Source of the DNA: Pseudoalteromonas sp. T1lg75
GTDB lineage: Bacteria; Pseudomonadota; Gammaproteobacteria; Enterobacterales; Alteromonadaceae
DNA length: 64,000 nucleotides
Assembly (NCBI RefSeq): GCF_002964705.1
Contig: NZ_PQCD01000062.1
Coordinates: forward strand, 298,290 to 362,289
Direction: 5' to 3'
Shown here: positions 35,078-44,963 of the stretch, piece by piece
How the letters are laid out: the number at the start of each line of letters is the position of its first letter
Numbering within the stretch: the first letter of the stretch is position 1
Notes under the pieces: generated by a model
Databases searched by the model: none
What the model saw: only the letters and a program-made list of their open reading frames with translations
Told to the model about the DNA's origin: nothing
Position numbers and translations under genes: made by a program

Positions 35078-37221
35078 TATTTTTGCCTTTGTTCTTGTAT
35101 TAATTCAAATAATTGTACCGTGGCCAGGGTGTCATTAATAGCGCGGTGATGCCCCTGAAGGTCAATACCCAACTCCTTGCACAGCTTACCCAGGGAATAA
35201 GAGGCATATCCTGGCAGGTGCTTGCGTGCCAAACGCACGGTGCACAGCTTAGGTAAAATTAAATTTCTGTCGGTACGGGCAAACTCGGCGCGTAAAAAGC
35301 CGTAGTCAAAATTGACATTGTGAGCAACAAAAATGGCCCCCTGTAAAAACTGCCACAGCGACGGAGCAATCTGCGCAAAGGTCGGCGCCTCGGCCACCAT
35401 GGCATTGTCTATGCCGGTCAGTTCGGCGATATGGCGCGGAATATGACGCTCGGGATTGATCAGCGAATGCCAGCGCGCCACCTCCTGGCCGTTCACCAGC
35501 TTGACCGCGGCGATTTCGGTCACCCGGTGCGCATTCTTTTGCCCTCCCGTGGTTTCAATATCCACCACTACATAGGGCTGCTCGGGGTTAACCTGCCAGC
35601 AAACGCTTCGCACCCGCACCTCGAACCCGGCTCGTTGCAATTGCCTGATGGCAATAAGTTGATTGCGGCGCAGGCTATCGCCCGGCGCCTTTATCTCTTC
35701 AAAACGCAGCTTGTCTTGCGCTAACACCATCAAATCCGGGTAGCCGTCTTTGGCATTGACGAAATCCTTGGCCATCACGGTCAATTGCGCATAAATGGCC
35801 GACAAGGGTGCATGCTCAATCAGGCTCAGTAAGGGATCAAGCAGGTTTTCATGCCAGCGGATAAAGGCATTGGGCTGCTGGTAGTGCCGGGTGGCGTTAG
35901 CGGTAATATGATGCACCAGCTTGGACTTAGTATCACAAGCGGTAAACAGCGCCGCTATGGTGTCACCATGCAACTGATAAAAACGACCGTCGCGTAAACT
36001 GCTTGGGAAAACATCGAACTCGGTGCACACGCCACCCTCGGCACCGACAAAAAGTGCATCCCAAAAACACAGGGCAAAGAGATGAAGCCACAATTGGTTC
36101 TCGCAATGCAGCGCCTGTATGCCCTGCTGCCGATATAAATCGATGACCCCCTGCTCTACGTGGTGAGAGTAGGCCTCGTCTATGGCCAGAGGCTCGCCAT
36201 CGCGCAATAGATCGGTCAAGGTGCTGGTACGCTTGCCCTGAAATTTAAGGGCATAAAAGTCCTGGGCAAAAAACAACACCTGCTCACAACTGGGATCCTC
36301 GATTAAAGCCAACAACCGAGCCTCGGCCCAGTCTTTATCACCGCGCTTATAGCGCTGGCGCACCACCAGCTCCACCGCCTGTGGGTGTTCGCTCTCGGCT
36401 AGTAAGTCCAGCCCCCCTTGCTCATAACGCTCCCCCAGGGCCAACAGTTTTTTACCCAGCACATACAGAGCTTCATGGCGATAACGCTGTGCCAGAGCCC
36501 CATGTGGCTGCGGCGCCTGAGTTAAGGTTTGCGCCAAGGCGAGCAAATGGGGCTCCTCCTCCAAGGTTTTTGCCTGAGCGCGTACGTCACCAAAGAAAAA
36601 GGCACTTTTAGCCTCATCGAGCTCATTAAAACGCGCTCCGGTCTCTCCCTTATTGGTGCGGCGAATACCGAGGTCGCGCAATGAAAACTGTGTCATTGAG
36701 CTATTAATACGGCCAAAGAAAACGAACAAGAGGTAGTGCAGCACCGAATTATAACTGTGTACCAGATAACTTAAAAACAGCTGGCTATGGCGCACATGAC
36801 CAAAACTCAGGGTTTGCTGACAATAGGCCAGCCACATCGGCTTTTTTGCGGAGAGGGCGATACCCGGTAACTCAAGCTCCTTACACAGATTAACCAACTC
36901 CAGCTTGGTGAGGGATTCAAGCCAGGCGGCAAATTCATGCTCCTGCACATAGCGCACCCACTGGCGGCGTTTAAGCAATGCCAACGCCAGCGGCACATGG
37001 TCTATTTCCTCGTAGTTTAAGCTGCTTTGCTCAACAAAATCGGACTTACGATTATACATGCGCACCAGCACACACTGGGCATGCTCGGGCAGGCTCAGAA
37101 ATTCATTGATATAGCCGCGCTCGGCATCCGCACACAGATGCCAGGCGTGCTGCTGATGATAGTGGAGAAACTCTTTAAAATGCGCCAGATAATAGCGTGG
37201 CGGTAGGACTTTCTTATCCAT
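35077..37221 (-). CDS. FAN1-like VRR-NUC nuclease fused to a DEDDh exonuclease
   Basis: 714 residues with an unusual two-nuclease layout. The N-terminal ~490 residues are helical and resemble the SAP/TPR region of FAN1-type interstrand crosslink nucleases. A VRR-NUC domain follows (about 485-545), with PD-(D/E)xK residues Asp496 in DGYPDLM, Glu509 and Lys511 in FEEIK. A DnaQ-like 3'-5' exonuclease comes last (548-714), with Asp554/Glu556 in VVDIETTG, Asp639 in HNVNFD, and the late His-x-Asp pair in HHRAINDT (Asp697). It probably acts in repair of crosslinked or branched DNA; the function is inferred from the domains. Confidence 0.88.
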   Translation of the reverse strand: MDKKVLPPRYYLAHFKEFLHYHQQHAWHLCADAERGYINEFLSLPEHAQCVLVRMYNRKSDFVEQSSLNYEEIDHVPLALALLKRRQWVRYVQEHEFAAWLESLTKLELVNLCKELELPGIALSAKKPMWLAYCQQTLSFGHVRHSQLFLSYLVHSYNSVLHYLLFVFFGRINSSMTQFSLRDLGIRRTNKGETGARFNELDEAKSAFFFGDVRAQAKTLEEEPHLLALAQTLTQAPQPHGALAQRYRHEALYVLGKKLLALGERYEQGGLDLLAESEHPQAVELVVRQRYKRGDKDWAEARLLALIEDPSCEQVLFFAQDFYALKFQGKRTSTLTDLLRDGEPLAIDEAYSHHVEQGVIDLYRQQGIQALHCENQLWLHLFALCFWDALFVGAEGGVCTEFDVFPSSLRDGRFYQLHGDTIAALFTACDTKSKLVHHITANATRHYQQPNAFIRWHENLLDPLLSLIEHAPLSAIYAQLTVMAKDFVNAKDGYPDLMVLAQDKLRFEEIKAPGDSLRRNQLIAIRQLQRAGFEVRVRSVCWQVNPEQPYVVVDIETTGGQKNAHRVTEIAAVKLVNGQEVARWHSLINPERHIPRHIAELTGIDNAMVAEAPTFAQIAPSLWQFLQGAIFVAHNVNFDYGFLRAEFARTDRNLILPKLCTVRLARKHLPGYASYSLGKLCKELGIDLQGHHRAINDTLATVQLFELIQEQRQK

Positions 37222-37299
37222 GCAAGCACACAGTTAGGTAAAACTAACCATGAGATTAACACTGTTTATTTATACAGTAAACTTTTGAATTCCAAGACC

Positions 37300-37893
37300 C
37301 TAGAGTGCTTGCCATTGTTTTGTAACCAGGACCTGGTCGCCAAGTAACACCTGCCCTTCGAATACCTGCCCCGCACGCACCTCACCCACTCCCTTGGGTG
37401 TGCCGGATAACAACCAGTCACCGTCTTGCAAGCGCTGCCAGCCGGCCAGCTCATCAATGGCCGCTTGCACCGGATACAACATCTGCGTGGTCTGGCCCTG
37501 CTGCACAAGTTCGCCGTCGATATACAAACGCAACGACAGCCTGGCGATGTCGGTCTCATCGATGGCGACAAAGTCACTGGCCAGCACCGCGCCGTCAAAA
37601 CTTTTTGCCCGCTCCCAGGGCAAGCCCTTGGCCTTTAATTCACCTTGCAGCGCCCGCTTGGTGAGATCCAAAGCAAAGGCCACGGCGACCGGGCGATTAT
37701 TTTTAATGGCAAAACACAACTCCCCCTCATAGTGCAGGGCGTCATTTTGATGCTGCGACTGCAACACCTCGGCCAGTGCCGAGGGCGGCTTGTTGAAGAT
37801 CACCATGGCATCGGGCATGGCATTATCCAACTCCTTGATATGCTCAACATAATTACGACCTATGCAGGTGATTTTACCGGGCTTAGCAAGCAT
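37300..37893 (-). CDS. Fumarylacetoacetate hydrolase (FAH) family protein
   Basis: 197 residues, the short YcgM-like form. The start GKITCIGRNYVEHIKELDN and the FNKPPSAL motif are typical. Metal ligands are in HYEGELCFAI, and the C-terminal SGTPKGVGEV is conserved. Members include acylpyruvases and oxaloacetate decarboxylases; which reaction applies is not evident. It is monocistronic. Confidence 0.9.
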   Translation of the reverse strand: MLAKPGKITCIGRNYVEHIKELDNAMPDAMVIFNKPPSALAEVLQSQHQNDALHYEGELCFAIKNNRPVAVAFALDLTKRALQGELKAKGLPWERAKSFDGAVLASDFVAIDETDIARLSLRLYIDGELVQQGQTTQMLYPVQAAIDELAGWQRLQDGDWLLSGTPKGVGEVRAGQVFEGQVLLGDQVLVTKQWQAL

Positions 37894-38066
37894 TACTTTA
37901 TCTCGTCTGTTGATTTTGCTTCAGTGTATGGCGCCACTTGCACCATCGCAAGCACCTGAGCTCGGCCGCACACATTTTTGCAATCGACGCGACTACTGCG
38001 CTGGATCAAACCCATAAAGCTGGTTTTTTGGTTAACTAACCATAGGAGCAGACTCGGGAGAAACTC

Positions 38067-38303
38067 ATGCCCAGGCTTTCTACCTTAACCCTACTCAAGG
38101 TCATTATTGTGTTTGGCGTACTGCTGATCATCGCCGGCCACTCTCTGCTGGTGACGGACTCGTTTCGTGACTATTTTGGTATTTACAGCTTTATGGTTGG
38201 CGCTGTCTGCATTGCGGTGGGTTTGATTATGTCTTTGCCAACGAAGATTTATTTAACCATCTTGTTGATGCGCAATGAAGGCAAGGAGAGTAAATTTAAG
38301 TGA
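38067..38303 (+). CDS. Small two-helix membrane protein, hypothetical
   Basis: 78 residues with two hydrophobic helices (about 10-28 and 39-65). The C-terminus is charged (RNEGKESKFK). A GGGAGA site lies 6 bases before the ATG. I do not recognise a family. It is convergent with pepB. Confidence 0.75.
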   Translation: MPRLSTLTLLKVIIVFGVLLIIAGHSLLVTDSFRDYFGIYSFMVGAVCIAVGLIMSLPTKIYLTILLMRNEGKESKFK

Positions 38304-38338
38304 GGTAACGACTCACTGAGCCGCTACCTCTCGGTCGA

Positions 38339-39634
38339 TTACGACTTTTCTTGTAGTGTGCGAGCTACGGTACGCATACCCAAGGTGGTTGCACCGGCAG
38401 ACCACAGGCTGGTTGGGCTGTTTTGGAAGGCCGCAGCCAGGTCCATATGCACCCATCCCTGACCTTCGTCACGCACAAAGCGTGATAGGAAACCCGCAGC
38501 ATTCGAAGCGCCACCGAAGCCACCGCCTTTTTGCGGACGACTGTTTGCTGTGTCGGCATAAGGTGACGGACAGTTGTTCTGGTGGAATTTCTCCAACGGC
38601 AGTGGCCACGCGCCTTCGAACTCTTCCTTGGCGAAGCTTTCAACGTCACGCACCATGTCTTTATCCAGACCGAATAGCGCATTGTATTCCTGACCTACCG
38701 CAACCAAGGCTGCACCGGTTAGGGTTGCCGCGTTGATAATGGTGGTTGCACCCGTTTCACTGGCAGCCATTAGGCCATCGGCCAGTACTAAACGACCTTC
38801 GGCATCGGTATTAACGATTTCAACCGTGGTGCCATTTTTGTAGGTAAGAATGTCGCCCAGCTTGTAAGCATGGCCCGAGATCAAGTTCTCGGCACAACAT
38901 AGGAACAGCTTTACACGCTTGTCCAGACCGCGATTAATCGCCAGTGCCAGACCTGCGGTTACCGTGGCCGCACCGCCCATGTCACACTTCATGGTCAGCA
39001 TGCCTTCGCTTGGCTTGATTGAGTAACCGCCGGAATCGAAGGTGATCCCCTTACCTACAAGCGCCGAGGCCACAGGGGCGTTGTCATCGCCAGTTGGGTT
39101 AAAGTCCAGCTCAAGCAAGACCGGTGGGCGCTCACTGCCGCGACCTACCTCGTAGATACCAATCCACTGCTGCTCTTTTAGCGCTTCGCCCTTGATGATC
39201 TGGTAGCTCACATGCTCAGGAGCCAAAGACTGAATAAACTCACCGGCCTTTTCCGCCAGGCTTTCAGGGTAGATGTCTTCGGCAGTGCCGTTGATCATCT
39301 GACGCATCCAGATGGCCGACTGCTTAAGTGCCGCCAGCTCTTTTAAATCACTTTGCTCGTTCTCAACGAATTCAACGCCATCTAGTACTTTAGGGCTCAC
39401 AAAACCTTGATAGAAAGCCCACTGACTCTCTGTGCACCAGGCATCACCGGTCAGGGTAACCGCTTTTACGCCTTGGTTGGCAACGGCACGACCAGCCTTT
39501 TGCACATTGATCAGGGTGTCGGTTTCGCTTAGGTGCACGGTTGCACCTTGCTCATTGAAAGAAAGGTTTGCCGCCTCACCCCAATGACCTGGGGCTGCCT
39601 GCTCGCTTAGTTGTACTAAAAATTGTTGACTCAT
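38339..39634 (-). CDS. pepB: Aminopeptidase PepB (M17)
   Basis: A cytoplasmic di-metal aminopeptidase. 431 residues, near the E. coli PepB length. Metal and catalytic motifs are GKGITFDSGGYSIKPSEGMLTMKCDMGGAA and NTDAEGRLVLADGL. The N-terminal domain is short, as in PepB rather than PepA. A second M17 gene of different length occurs at 49068. It is divergent from sfsA. Confidence 0.93.
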   Translation of the reverse strand: MSQQFLVQLSEQAAPGHWGEAANLSFNEQGATVHLSETDTLINVQKAGRAVANQGVKAVTLTGDAWCTESQWAFYQGFVSPKVLDGVEFVENEQSDLKELAALKQSAIWMRQMINGTAEDIYPESLAEKAGEFIQSLAPEHVSYQIIKGEALKEQQWIGIYEVGRGSERPPVLLELDFNPTGDDNAPVASALVGKGITFDSGGYSIKPSEGMLTMKCDMGGAATVTAGLALAINRGLDKRVKLFLCCAENLISGHAYKLGDILTYKNGTTVEIVNTDAEGRLVLADGLMAASETGATTIINAATLTGAALVAVGQEYNALFGLDKDMVRDVESFAKEEFEGAWPLPLEKFHQNNCPSPYADTANSRPQKGGGFGGASNAAGFLSRFVRDEGQGWVHMDLAAAFQNSPTSLWSAGATTLGMRTVARTLQEKS

Positions 39635-39712
39635 AGGGGTCCTCTTGGACTGTGATTACAATTACCAGCAGTTTACACTAGGGCCATGCAGTTCTAAAGC
39701 GAAGTACGATTA

Positions 39713-40426
39713 ATGTTATTTCAACCGCCTCTTCAAAGCGCCACCCTGTTAAAACGCTATAAACGGTTTTTAGTTGATTTACACCATCCCGACGGCCATG
39801 AGTTTACCGTGCACTGCGCCAATACCGGCAAGATGACCGGCTGCGCCGAGCCCGGTGTAATGGCCTACTACTCCACCAGCAATAACGCCAAGCGCAAATA
39901 CCCGCATTCCTTGGAGCTCTCCAGCAATCAAGCCGGCGACTTGATCTGCGTAAACACCGCCGTAGCCAACAAGGTGGCCATCGAAGCCATTGAACAGGGC
40001 TTGATTACAGAGCTGCAAGGCTACGATGAACTGCTGAGCGAAGTAAAATATGGCGATGAAAACAGCCGTATCGATATTTTACTGCGCGATGCCAACAAAG
40101 CCGATTGCTATATCGAAGTGAAGTCCGTGACCTTACTGGAAGAAAACGGCCAGGGTTACTTCCCCGATGCGCAAACCCTGCGCGGGCAAAAACACCTACG
40201 CGAGCTGATGACAATGAAAGCACAAGGCCATAGAGCGGTACTCCTGTTTGCCGTGCTGCACACCGGCATCCAAGACGTGAGTGCAGCGGCGCATATCGAC
40301 CCTAAGTATGCGCAATTGCTTGAAGAAGCGGTGACGGCCGGTGTGGAAGTCCTGGCCTATAAGGCAGATATCAGCGCCGAGGCAGTCGTCTTAACCCGCT
40401 CTGTGCCCTATACTTTAAATGAGTGA
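39713..40426 (+). CDS. sfsA: DNA/RNA nuclease SfsA
   Basis: 237 residues, the family length. The start [23 protein letters not shown], the HCANTGKM motif and the nuclease segment [22 protein letters not shown] are all present. The protein was named for a sugar fermentation phenotype and has reported nuclease activity. It precedes dksA, the common gammaproteobacterial order. Confidence 0.95.
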   Translation: MLFQPPLQSATLLKRYKRFLVDLHHPDGHEFTVHCANTGKMTGCAEPGVMAYYSTSNNAKRKYPHSLELSSNQAGDLICVNTAVANKVAIEAIEQGLITELQGYDELLSEVKYGDENSRIDILLRDANKADCYIEVKSVTLLEENGQGYFPDAQTLRGQKHLRELMTMKAQGHRAVLLFAVLHTGIQDVSAAAHIDPKYAQLLEEAVTAGVEVLAYKADISAEAVVLTRSVPYTLNE

Positions 40427-40650
40427 AAAAAATAAATCGGATCAAGCTCTCAAACAAATGTAGCTGCTGCAGGGGTCCTTGGGCGCCGCTTTAAAGATAA
40501 CCGCAAACGGTAATTTAGATCAGCGAGCCCTTGAAATAACCTCAGATGGCCCAATATCAAGGCGAATTAAAAAACCAGCACCCGGTTGGCGGCTTGGCGA
40601 ACGGCAAGGGCCGCAGCCAAGCCAAGGCAAGGCACTAAAATAAAAAGTGT
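40427..40650. other. sfsA-dksA intergenic region, no gene seen
   Basis: About 300 bp separate sfsA and dksA, of which this is the promoter-distal part. It holds no supported ORF. A GC-rich direct-repeat-like stretch lies near 40575-40632 (AGCCAAGCCAAGGCAAGGC). Confidence 0.5.
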
Positions 40651-40679
40651 TTGCTAAGGGGGTGGTATTTTGCTATTTA
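40651..40679 (+). promoter_or_regulatory. Candidate sigma-70 promoter of dksA
   Basis: TTGCTA (40651-40656) and TATTTA (40674-40679) are separated by exactly 17 bases. A GC-rich discriminator (AGCCGCCGG) follows the -10 box, the type associated with inhibition by ppGpp and DksA. A small palindrome (CCGGTATTTACCGG) lies in the leader. This is a by-eye prediction. Confidence 0.5.
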
Positions 40680-40730
40680 TAGCCGCCGGTATTTACCGGG
40701 GACTTGGTATTAAGGATTTAGGAGATAGTT

Positions 40731-41174
40731 ATGCCAGAGCAGCGTAAATTAGGTTTGATCGCTCAGGCGGGGTTAGAGCCGTATCAGGAACAGCCAGGCG
40801 AAGAGTACATGAATGAAAAGCAACGTGCTCACTTTCGCAAAATTCTGGAGTCATGGCGTAACGATCTAAGAAATGAAGTGGATCGCACTAAAACGCACAT
40901 GCAAGACGAAGCTGCGAATTTCCCTGATCCGGTCGACCGTGCAGCACAAGAAGAAGAATTCTCATTAGAGCTGCGTACTCGTGACCGCGAGCGTAAACTG
41001 ATTAAGAAAATCGAAAAAACCTTAACCCTGATCGACGAAGACGATTTTGGTTATTGTGAATCGTGCGGTATCGAAATCGGTATCCGCCGTCTTGAAGCAC
41101 GCCCTACGGCCGACCTGTGTGTTGACTGTAAAGCCTTGGCGGAAATCAAAGAGAAACAATCGGGTCGCGGTTAA
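40731..41174 (+). CDS. dksA: RNA polymerase-binding transcription factor DksA
   Basis: Binds the secondary channel of RNA polymerase and works with ppGpp in the stringent response. 147 residues, the usual length. A coiled coil with the tip motif [11 protein letters not shown] (two key aspartates) precedes a zinc finger made of CESC and CVDC about 17 residues apart. GGAGA lies 7 bases before the ATG. gluQRS follows 6 bp after the stop, as in E. coli. Confidence 0.97.
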   Translation: MPEQRKLGLIAQAGLEPYQEQPGEEYMNEKQRAHFRKILESWRNDLRNEVDRTKTHMQDEAANFPDPVDRAAQEEEFSLELRTRDRERKLIKKIEKTLTLIDEDDFGYCESCGIEIGIRRLEARPTADLCVDCKALAEIKEKQSGRG

Positions 41175-41180
41175 TACACC

Positions 41181-42116
41181 ATGACCCATTTGGATGGGGA
41201 TCTCGGCGCCACACCCTATGTTGGCCGCTTTGCCCCTTCCCCTTCAGGCCCACTTCACTTTGGCTCACTGGTTGCCGCCCTCGGCAGCTACCTTGACGCA
41301 CATGCAAATCAAGGACAGTGGCTGGTTCGTATTGAAGACATAGACACACCACGTGTTCGCCCCGGCGCCGACACCGATATCCTCCATACCTTAGAAGCCT
41401 ACGGCCTGCACTGGCATGGCGAAGTGGTCTGGCAAAGCCAACGGTTAGAACGTTATGCCCAGGTAAGCGAGCAACTGAGACAACAAGGCCTGGTGTATGG
41501 CTGCCAATGTAGCCGCAAAGAAATCAAAGCCTTAGGGGGCATTTATAACGGCCATTGTCGCGACTTAGGCTTGCACGGTGAGCATCTGGCGCTGCGCCTA
41601 AAGCAGCAACAGCCGGTGTATCATTACCTGGATGCACTGCAAGGTCGGGTCGATATTGCCGCCGCTGAGGCCGAAGAAGACTACATCATTAAACGCCGCG
41701 ATGGCTTATTCGCCTATCAACTGGTGGTGGTCATCGACGACATCGACCAGGGTATTACCCAGGTGGTACGCGGCGCCGACCTGCTGATACCCACGGCTAG
41801 ACAAATAGGCCTATTTCAGCAGTTAGAGCACAAAGCGCCCGAGTACCTGCATCTGCCTTTGGCGGTGGCCAGCCCCGGCTTTAAACTGTCGAAACAAAAT
41901 TATGCCCCGGCCATCGACCGGCAAAATCCGCAACCCGCGCTGCTTGATGCACTGTGCTTTCTCGGCTTTACGCCGCCACCGGAGTTAGCCACCTACCCGG
42001 TTGCCGACATTCTTAACTGGGCCCAGCACGTATACCAACGCCCAGCCTTGCGCCGCGCTCTGGAAGTACAAGTCAGCGAAGACGATGAGGGTAACACCCT
42101 AATTCAGCAGCTATAA
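41181..42116 (+). CDS. gluQRS: Glutamyl-Q tRNA(Asp) synthetase
   Basis: Attaches glutamate to queuosine-34 of tRNA(Asp). 311 residues, lacking the anticodon-binding domain of GltX. The HIGH-type motif is FAPSPSGPLHFGSL, a zinc-binding segment is CQCSRKEI, and the KMSKS-type motif is KLSKQN. It begins 6 bp after dksA with no clear site of its own, consistent with coupling. Confidence 0.96.
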   Translation: MTHLDGDLGATPYVGRFAPSPSGPLHFGSLVAALGSYLDAHANQGQWLVRIEDIDTPRVRPGADTDILHTLEAYGLHWHGEVVWQSQRLERYAQVSEQLRQQGLVYGCQCSRKEIKALGGIYNGHCRDLGLHGEHLALRLKQQQPVYHYLDALQGRVDIAAAEAEEDYIIKRRDGLFAYQLVVVIDDIDQGITQVVRGADLLIPTARQIGLFQQLEHKAPEYLHLPLAVASPGFKLSKQNYAPAIDRQNPQPALLDALCFLGFTPPPELATYPVADILNWAQHVYQRPALRRALEVQVSEDDEGNTLIQQL

Positions 42117-42230
42117 CCAGTGCCATAGTCCTGGTGCTGCGATTTTTATCCGCGCTCGCTTAATTTTTCTGCCGTGCTGGTATATTATAAGCCACTTTCA
42201 CAATCGCCATAACTGTAGCTTGGGAGAGCG

Positions 42231-43661
42231 ATTATCATTTCTAAACTGTTTCAGCTATGCCGGCAGGTGTTGTCAGCGAAAGACACGAGTGATGCCGAAC
42301 AAGGGCAAATCACCACCTTAAACGAGCCGGTTATCATTCCTCGAAGTGAGCACGGTATTTCCCGTAGCCAGTTTAGCCCCAATGCCCTTAAGGTATTGTA
42401 TCGCCTCAAAGACGGCGGTTATGAGGCGTATCTGGTTGGTGGCTGTGTGCGCGATCTCCTGTTAGGCCTACAACCCAAAGACTTCGACGTGGTCACCAAT
42501 GCCACCCCTGAGCAGGTCAAAAAACTGTTCCGCAACTGTCGCTTAATCGGTCGTCGTTTTCGCCTGGCTCATATCGTTTTTGGTCGCGAAGTTATCGAAG
42601 TAGCCACCATGCGTGGCCACCACGGTGGTGACGGCGGCGGTAAAAACAATATCAGCCACGCCTCGGAACACGGTCAATTATTGCGCGATAATGTATATGG
42701 CACCATAGATGAAGACGCCGAGCGTCGCGATTTCACCATCAATGCGCTCTATTACTCTATTAAAGATTTCTGCATTTACGATTATGCCAATGGCGTTAAA
42801 GCCATTAAAAATCGTCGCATTGAGCTCATTGGTGACCCCGAAACCCGCTACCGCGAAGATCCGGTGCGTATGCTGCGCGCCATCCGCTTTGCCACCAAGC
42901 TGGATATGTCTATTTCTCCAGCCACGGCCAAGCCAATCAAGGAGCTGGCGGACTTGCTTTCCAATATACCGCCGGCACGTTTGTTTGAAGAATGTCTAAA
43001 GCTGTTTTTGAGCGGCAAGGCCGAAGCCAACTTTAAGGCCCTGCGTGAGTTTGGCTTATTTAAGTACCTGTTCCCGGCCCTGGATAAGATCCTTGATGCC
43101 AACCCGGACTCGCAGCAAGAACGCTTTATTACCCAGATGTTTATCAATACCGATGCGCGCATCAATAATGATAAGAAAGTCACCCCGGCGTTTATCTTTG
43201 CCGCCTTGTTATGGTTCCCGCTGCTGCAGCGTTGCCAGGAACTGATGCAGCGTGAGCAGTTGCCTCATTTCGATGCGCTGGCTGCGGCTATGAACCAGGT
43301 ATTGAGCGAAAGCGCCCAACAGGTTGCGGTGCCTAAACGCTTTACCCTGGGTGCCCGCGACATTTGGCATATTCAACATCGCTTTGATAAGCGTGGCGGC
43401 CAACGTGCCTACCGTCTAAGCCAGCAGCCGCGCTTTAAGGCCGCCTATGACTTTATGTTGTTGTTGGTCGACAGCGGTCAGGATGACTTAAAAGAATTGT
43501 GTGACTGGTGGACTGCCTACCTGAACGCCGACGTGAACGGCCAGAAAATGATGGTCAAGTCGCTCGGTGGCACGACCCGAGGCAGCGGTCGCCCCCGTCG
43601 ACGTCGCAGTGGCGGCTCAAAACGCAAAGGCGATAAGGCCGCGGGTGAGTCGTCGTCATGA
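42231..43661 (+). CDS. pcnB: Poly(A) polymerase I, probable non-AUG start
   Basis: Adds poly(A) tails to RNA and promotes decay. About 476 residues. Motifs: GGCVRDLLLGLQPKDFDVVTNATPEQVKKLFRNCRLIGRRFRLAH and EDPVRMLRAIRFATKL, with a basic C-terminus (RRRRSGGSKRKG). No ATG precedes the conserved N-terminus. The frame starts ATT-ATC-ATT-TCT-AAA-CTG after a strong GGGAGAG at 42222-42228, and the peptide SKLFQLCRQVLS aligns with the E. coli N-terminus, whose gene starts with AUU. The first codon could be 42231, 42234 or 42237. A GTG at 42267 would lose the conserved start. Confidence 0.93.
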   Translation: MIISKLFQLCRQVLSAKDTSDAEQGQITTLNEPVIIPRSEHGISRSQFSPNALKVLYRLKDGGYEAYLVGGCVRDLLLGLQPKDFDVVTNATPEQVKKLFRNCRLIGRRFRLAHIVFGREVIEVATMRGHHGGDGGGKNNISHASEHGQLLRDNVYGTIDEDAERRDFTINALYYSIKDFCIYDYANGVKAIKNRRIELIGDPETRYREDPVRMLRAIRFATKLDMSISPATAKPIKELADLLSNIPPARLFEECLKLFLSGKAEANFKALREFGLFKYLFPALDKILDANPDSQQERFITQMFINTDARINNDKKVTPAFIFAALLWFPLLQRCQELMQREQLPHFDALAAAMNQVLSESAQQVAVPKRFTLGARDIWHIQHRFDKRGGQRAYRLSQQPRFKAAYDFMLLLVDSGQDDLKELCDWWTAYLNADVNGQKMMVKSLGGTTRGSGRPRRRRSGGSKRKGDKAAGESSS

Positions 43662-44146
43662 GTTATCACACCGTGTATCTGGGCCTAGGGGCTAATCTCA
43701 ATGACCCCATTGCGCAGTTGCAACAAGCGGTTAATGCCTTAACGCAACTGCCCGGCACTCGAGCCCATCGCTGCTCGGCGTTTTATGCCAGCAAGCCCAT
43801 GGGGCCGCAAGACCAGCCCGATTATGTTAACGCGGTGATGGAGCTGCAATGTCAGCTTGCCCCTCACGAGCTGCTCGATGCCACTCAGGCCATCGAACTA
43901 AACCTCGGCCGCGTACGTAAGGCCGAACGCTGGGGTCCGCGCACCCTGGACATAGATATCCTGCTTTTTGGCAGCCAATGCATCGACGATGAACGTTTAA
44001 CCGTGCCCCATTACGGCATGAAGGTGCGCGAATTCGTGCTTTATCCGCTGTTTGAACTGGCACCTGAACTCGAGTTGCCCGATGGCAGCTCGGTGCGCAG
44101 CCTGACAACGCAAGTGCCTCGCAATGGCCTAGAACAACTCCAATAA
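43658..44146 (+). CDS. folK: 2-amino-4-hydroxy-6-hydroxymethyldihydropteridine pyrophosphokinase
   Basis: Transfers pyrophosphate from ATP to the pterin in folate synthesis. 162 residues. Family motifs: YLGLGANLNDPIAQLQ at the start, and RWGPRTLDIDILLFG with the two metal-binding aspartates. The ATG overlaps the pcnB stop by 4 bp. It is in the usual pcnB-folK-panB order. Confidence 0.96.
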   Translation: MSYHTVYLGLGANLNDPIAQLQQAVNALTQLPGTRAHRCSAFYASKPMGPQDQPDYVNAVMELQCQLAPHELLDATQAIELNLGRVRKAERWGPRTLDIDILLFGSQCIDDERLTVPHYGMKVREFVLYPLFELAPELELPDGSSVRSLTTQVPRNGLEQLQ

Positions 44147-44155
44147 GGAAAGCTA

Positions 44156-44950
44156 ATGGCGAAGATCTCCGTATCCACCTTGCTTAAAAAGAAGCAAGCC
44201 GGTGAAAAAATCACTTCTTTAACCGCCTATGACGCCAGTTTTGCCAAACTGTTTGCCGACAATGGCGTTGATGCCGTGCTGGTAGGTGACTCCCTGGGCA
44301 TGGTATTGCAAGGCGGCGACGATACCCTGGCGGTCAGCATCGATGATATTGCCTATCATACCAAGTGCGTGCGCGCCGGTAGCCGCGAGCTTTTCGTTAT
44401 TGCCGACATGCCCTTTATGACCTACAACAATGTTGAGCAAAGTTGTGCCAATGCCGCCAAGTTGATGCGTGCCGGAGCCAACATGGTCAAACTCGAAGGC
44501 GGTCAGTGGTTGCACGACAGCATTCGCGCCCTCACCCAGCAAGGCGTGCCGGTCTGTGGTCACCTCGGCTTAACGCCGCAATCCGTGCATGTGTTTGGCG
44601 GCTTTAAAATCCAAGGTCGCGATAAGGAGCAGGCGGATAAAATGATTGCCGACGCCCAGGCTTTAGAGGCCGCGGGCGCTCAGCTGCTGGTACTTGAGTG
44701 TATTCCCAGCGTACTAGCCAAAGCCATTACCGAAGCGGTGAACATTCCCACTATCGGCATAGGTGCGGGTAAAGACACGGATGGTCAGATTTTAGTAATG
44801 CATGATCTTGTGGGTATTTCTGCCGGTTATATCCCCAAGTTCTCAAAAAACTTCCTGGCGGAAAGCGGCAATATGCCGGCGGCGGTGAAGAAATATTGTG
44901 ACGATGTAAAAAGTGGCGCCTTCCCAGGTCCTGACCACGAGTTCAATTAA
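44156..44950 (+). CDS. panB: 3-methyl-2-oxobutanoate hydroxymethyltransferase
   Basis: First step of pantothenate synthesis: makes ketopantoate from 2-oxoisovalerate and methylenetetrahydrofolate. 264 residues. The start region [33 protein letters not shown] is diagnostic, with [20 protein letters not shown] and [19 protein letters not shown] later. It follows folK by 9 bp and precedes panC by 13 bp. Confidence 0.97.
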   Translation: MAKISVSTLLKKKQAGEKITSLTAYDASFAKLFADNGVDAVLVGDSLGMVLQGGDDTLAVSIDDIAYHTKCVRAGSRELFVIADMPFMTYNNVEQSCANAAKLMRAGANMVKLEGGQWLHDSIRALTQQGVPVCGHLGLTPQSVHVFGGFKIQGRDKEQADKMIADAQALEAAGAQLLVLECIPSVLAKAITEAVNIPTIGIGAGKDTDGQILVMHDLVGISAGYIPKFSKNFLAESGNMPAAVKKYCDDVKSGAFPGPDHEFN

Positions 44951-44963
44951 GCGAAATTAGTGC

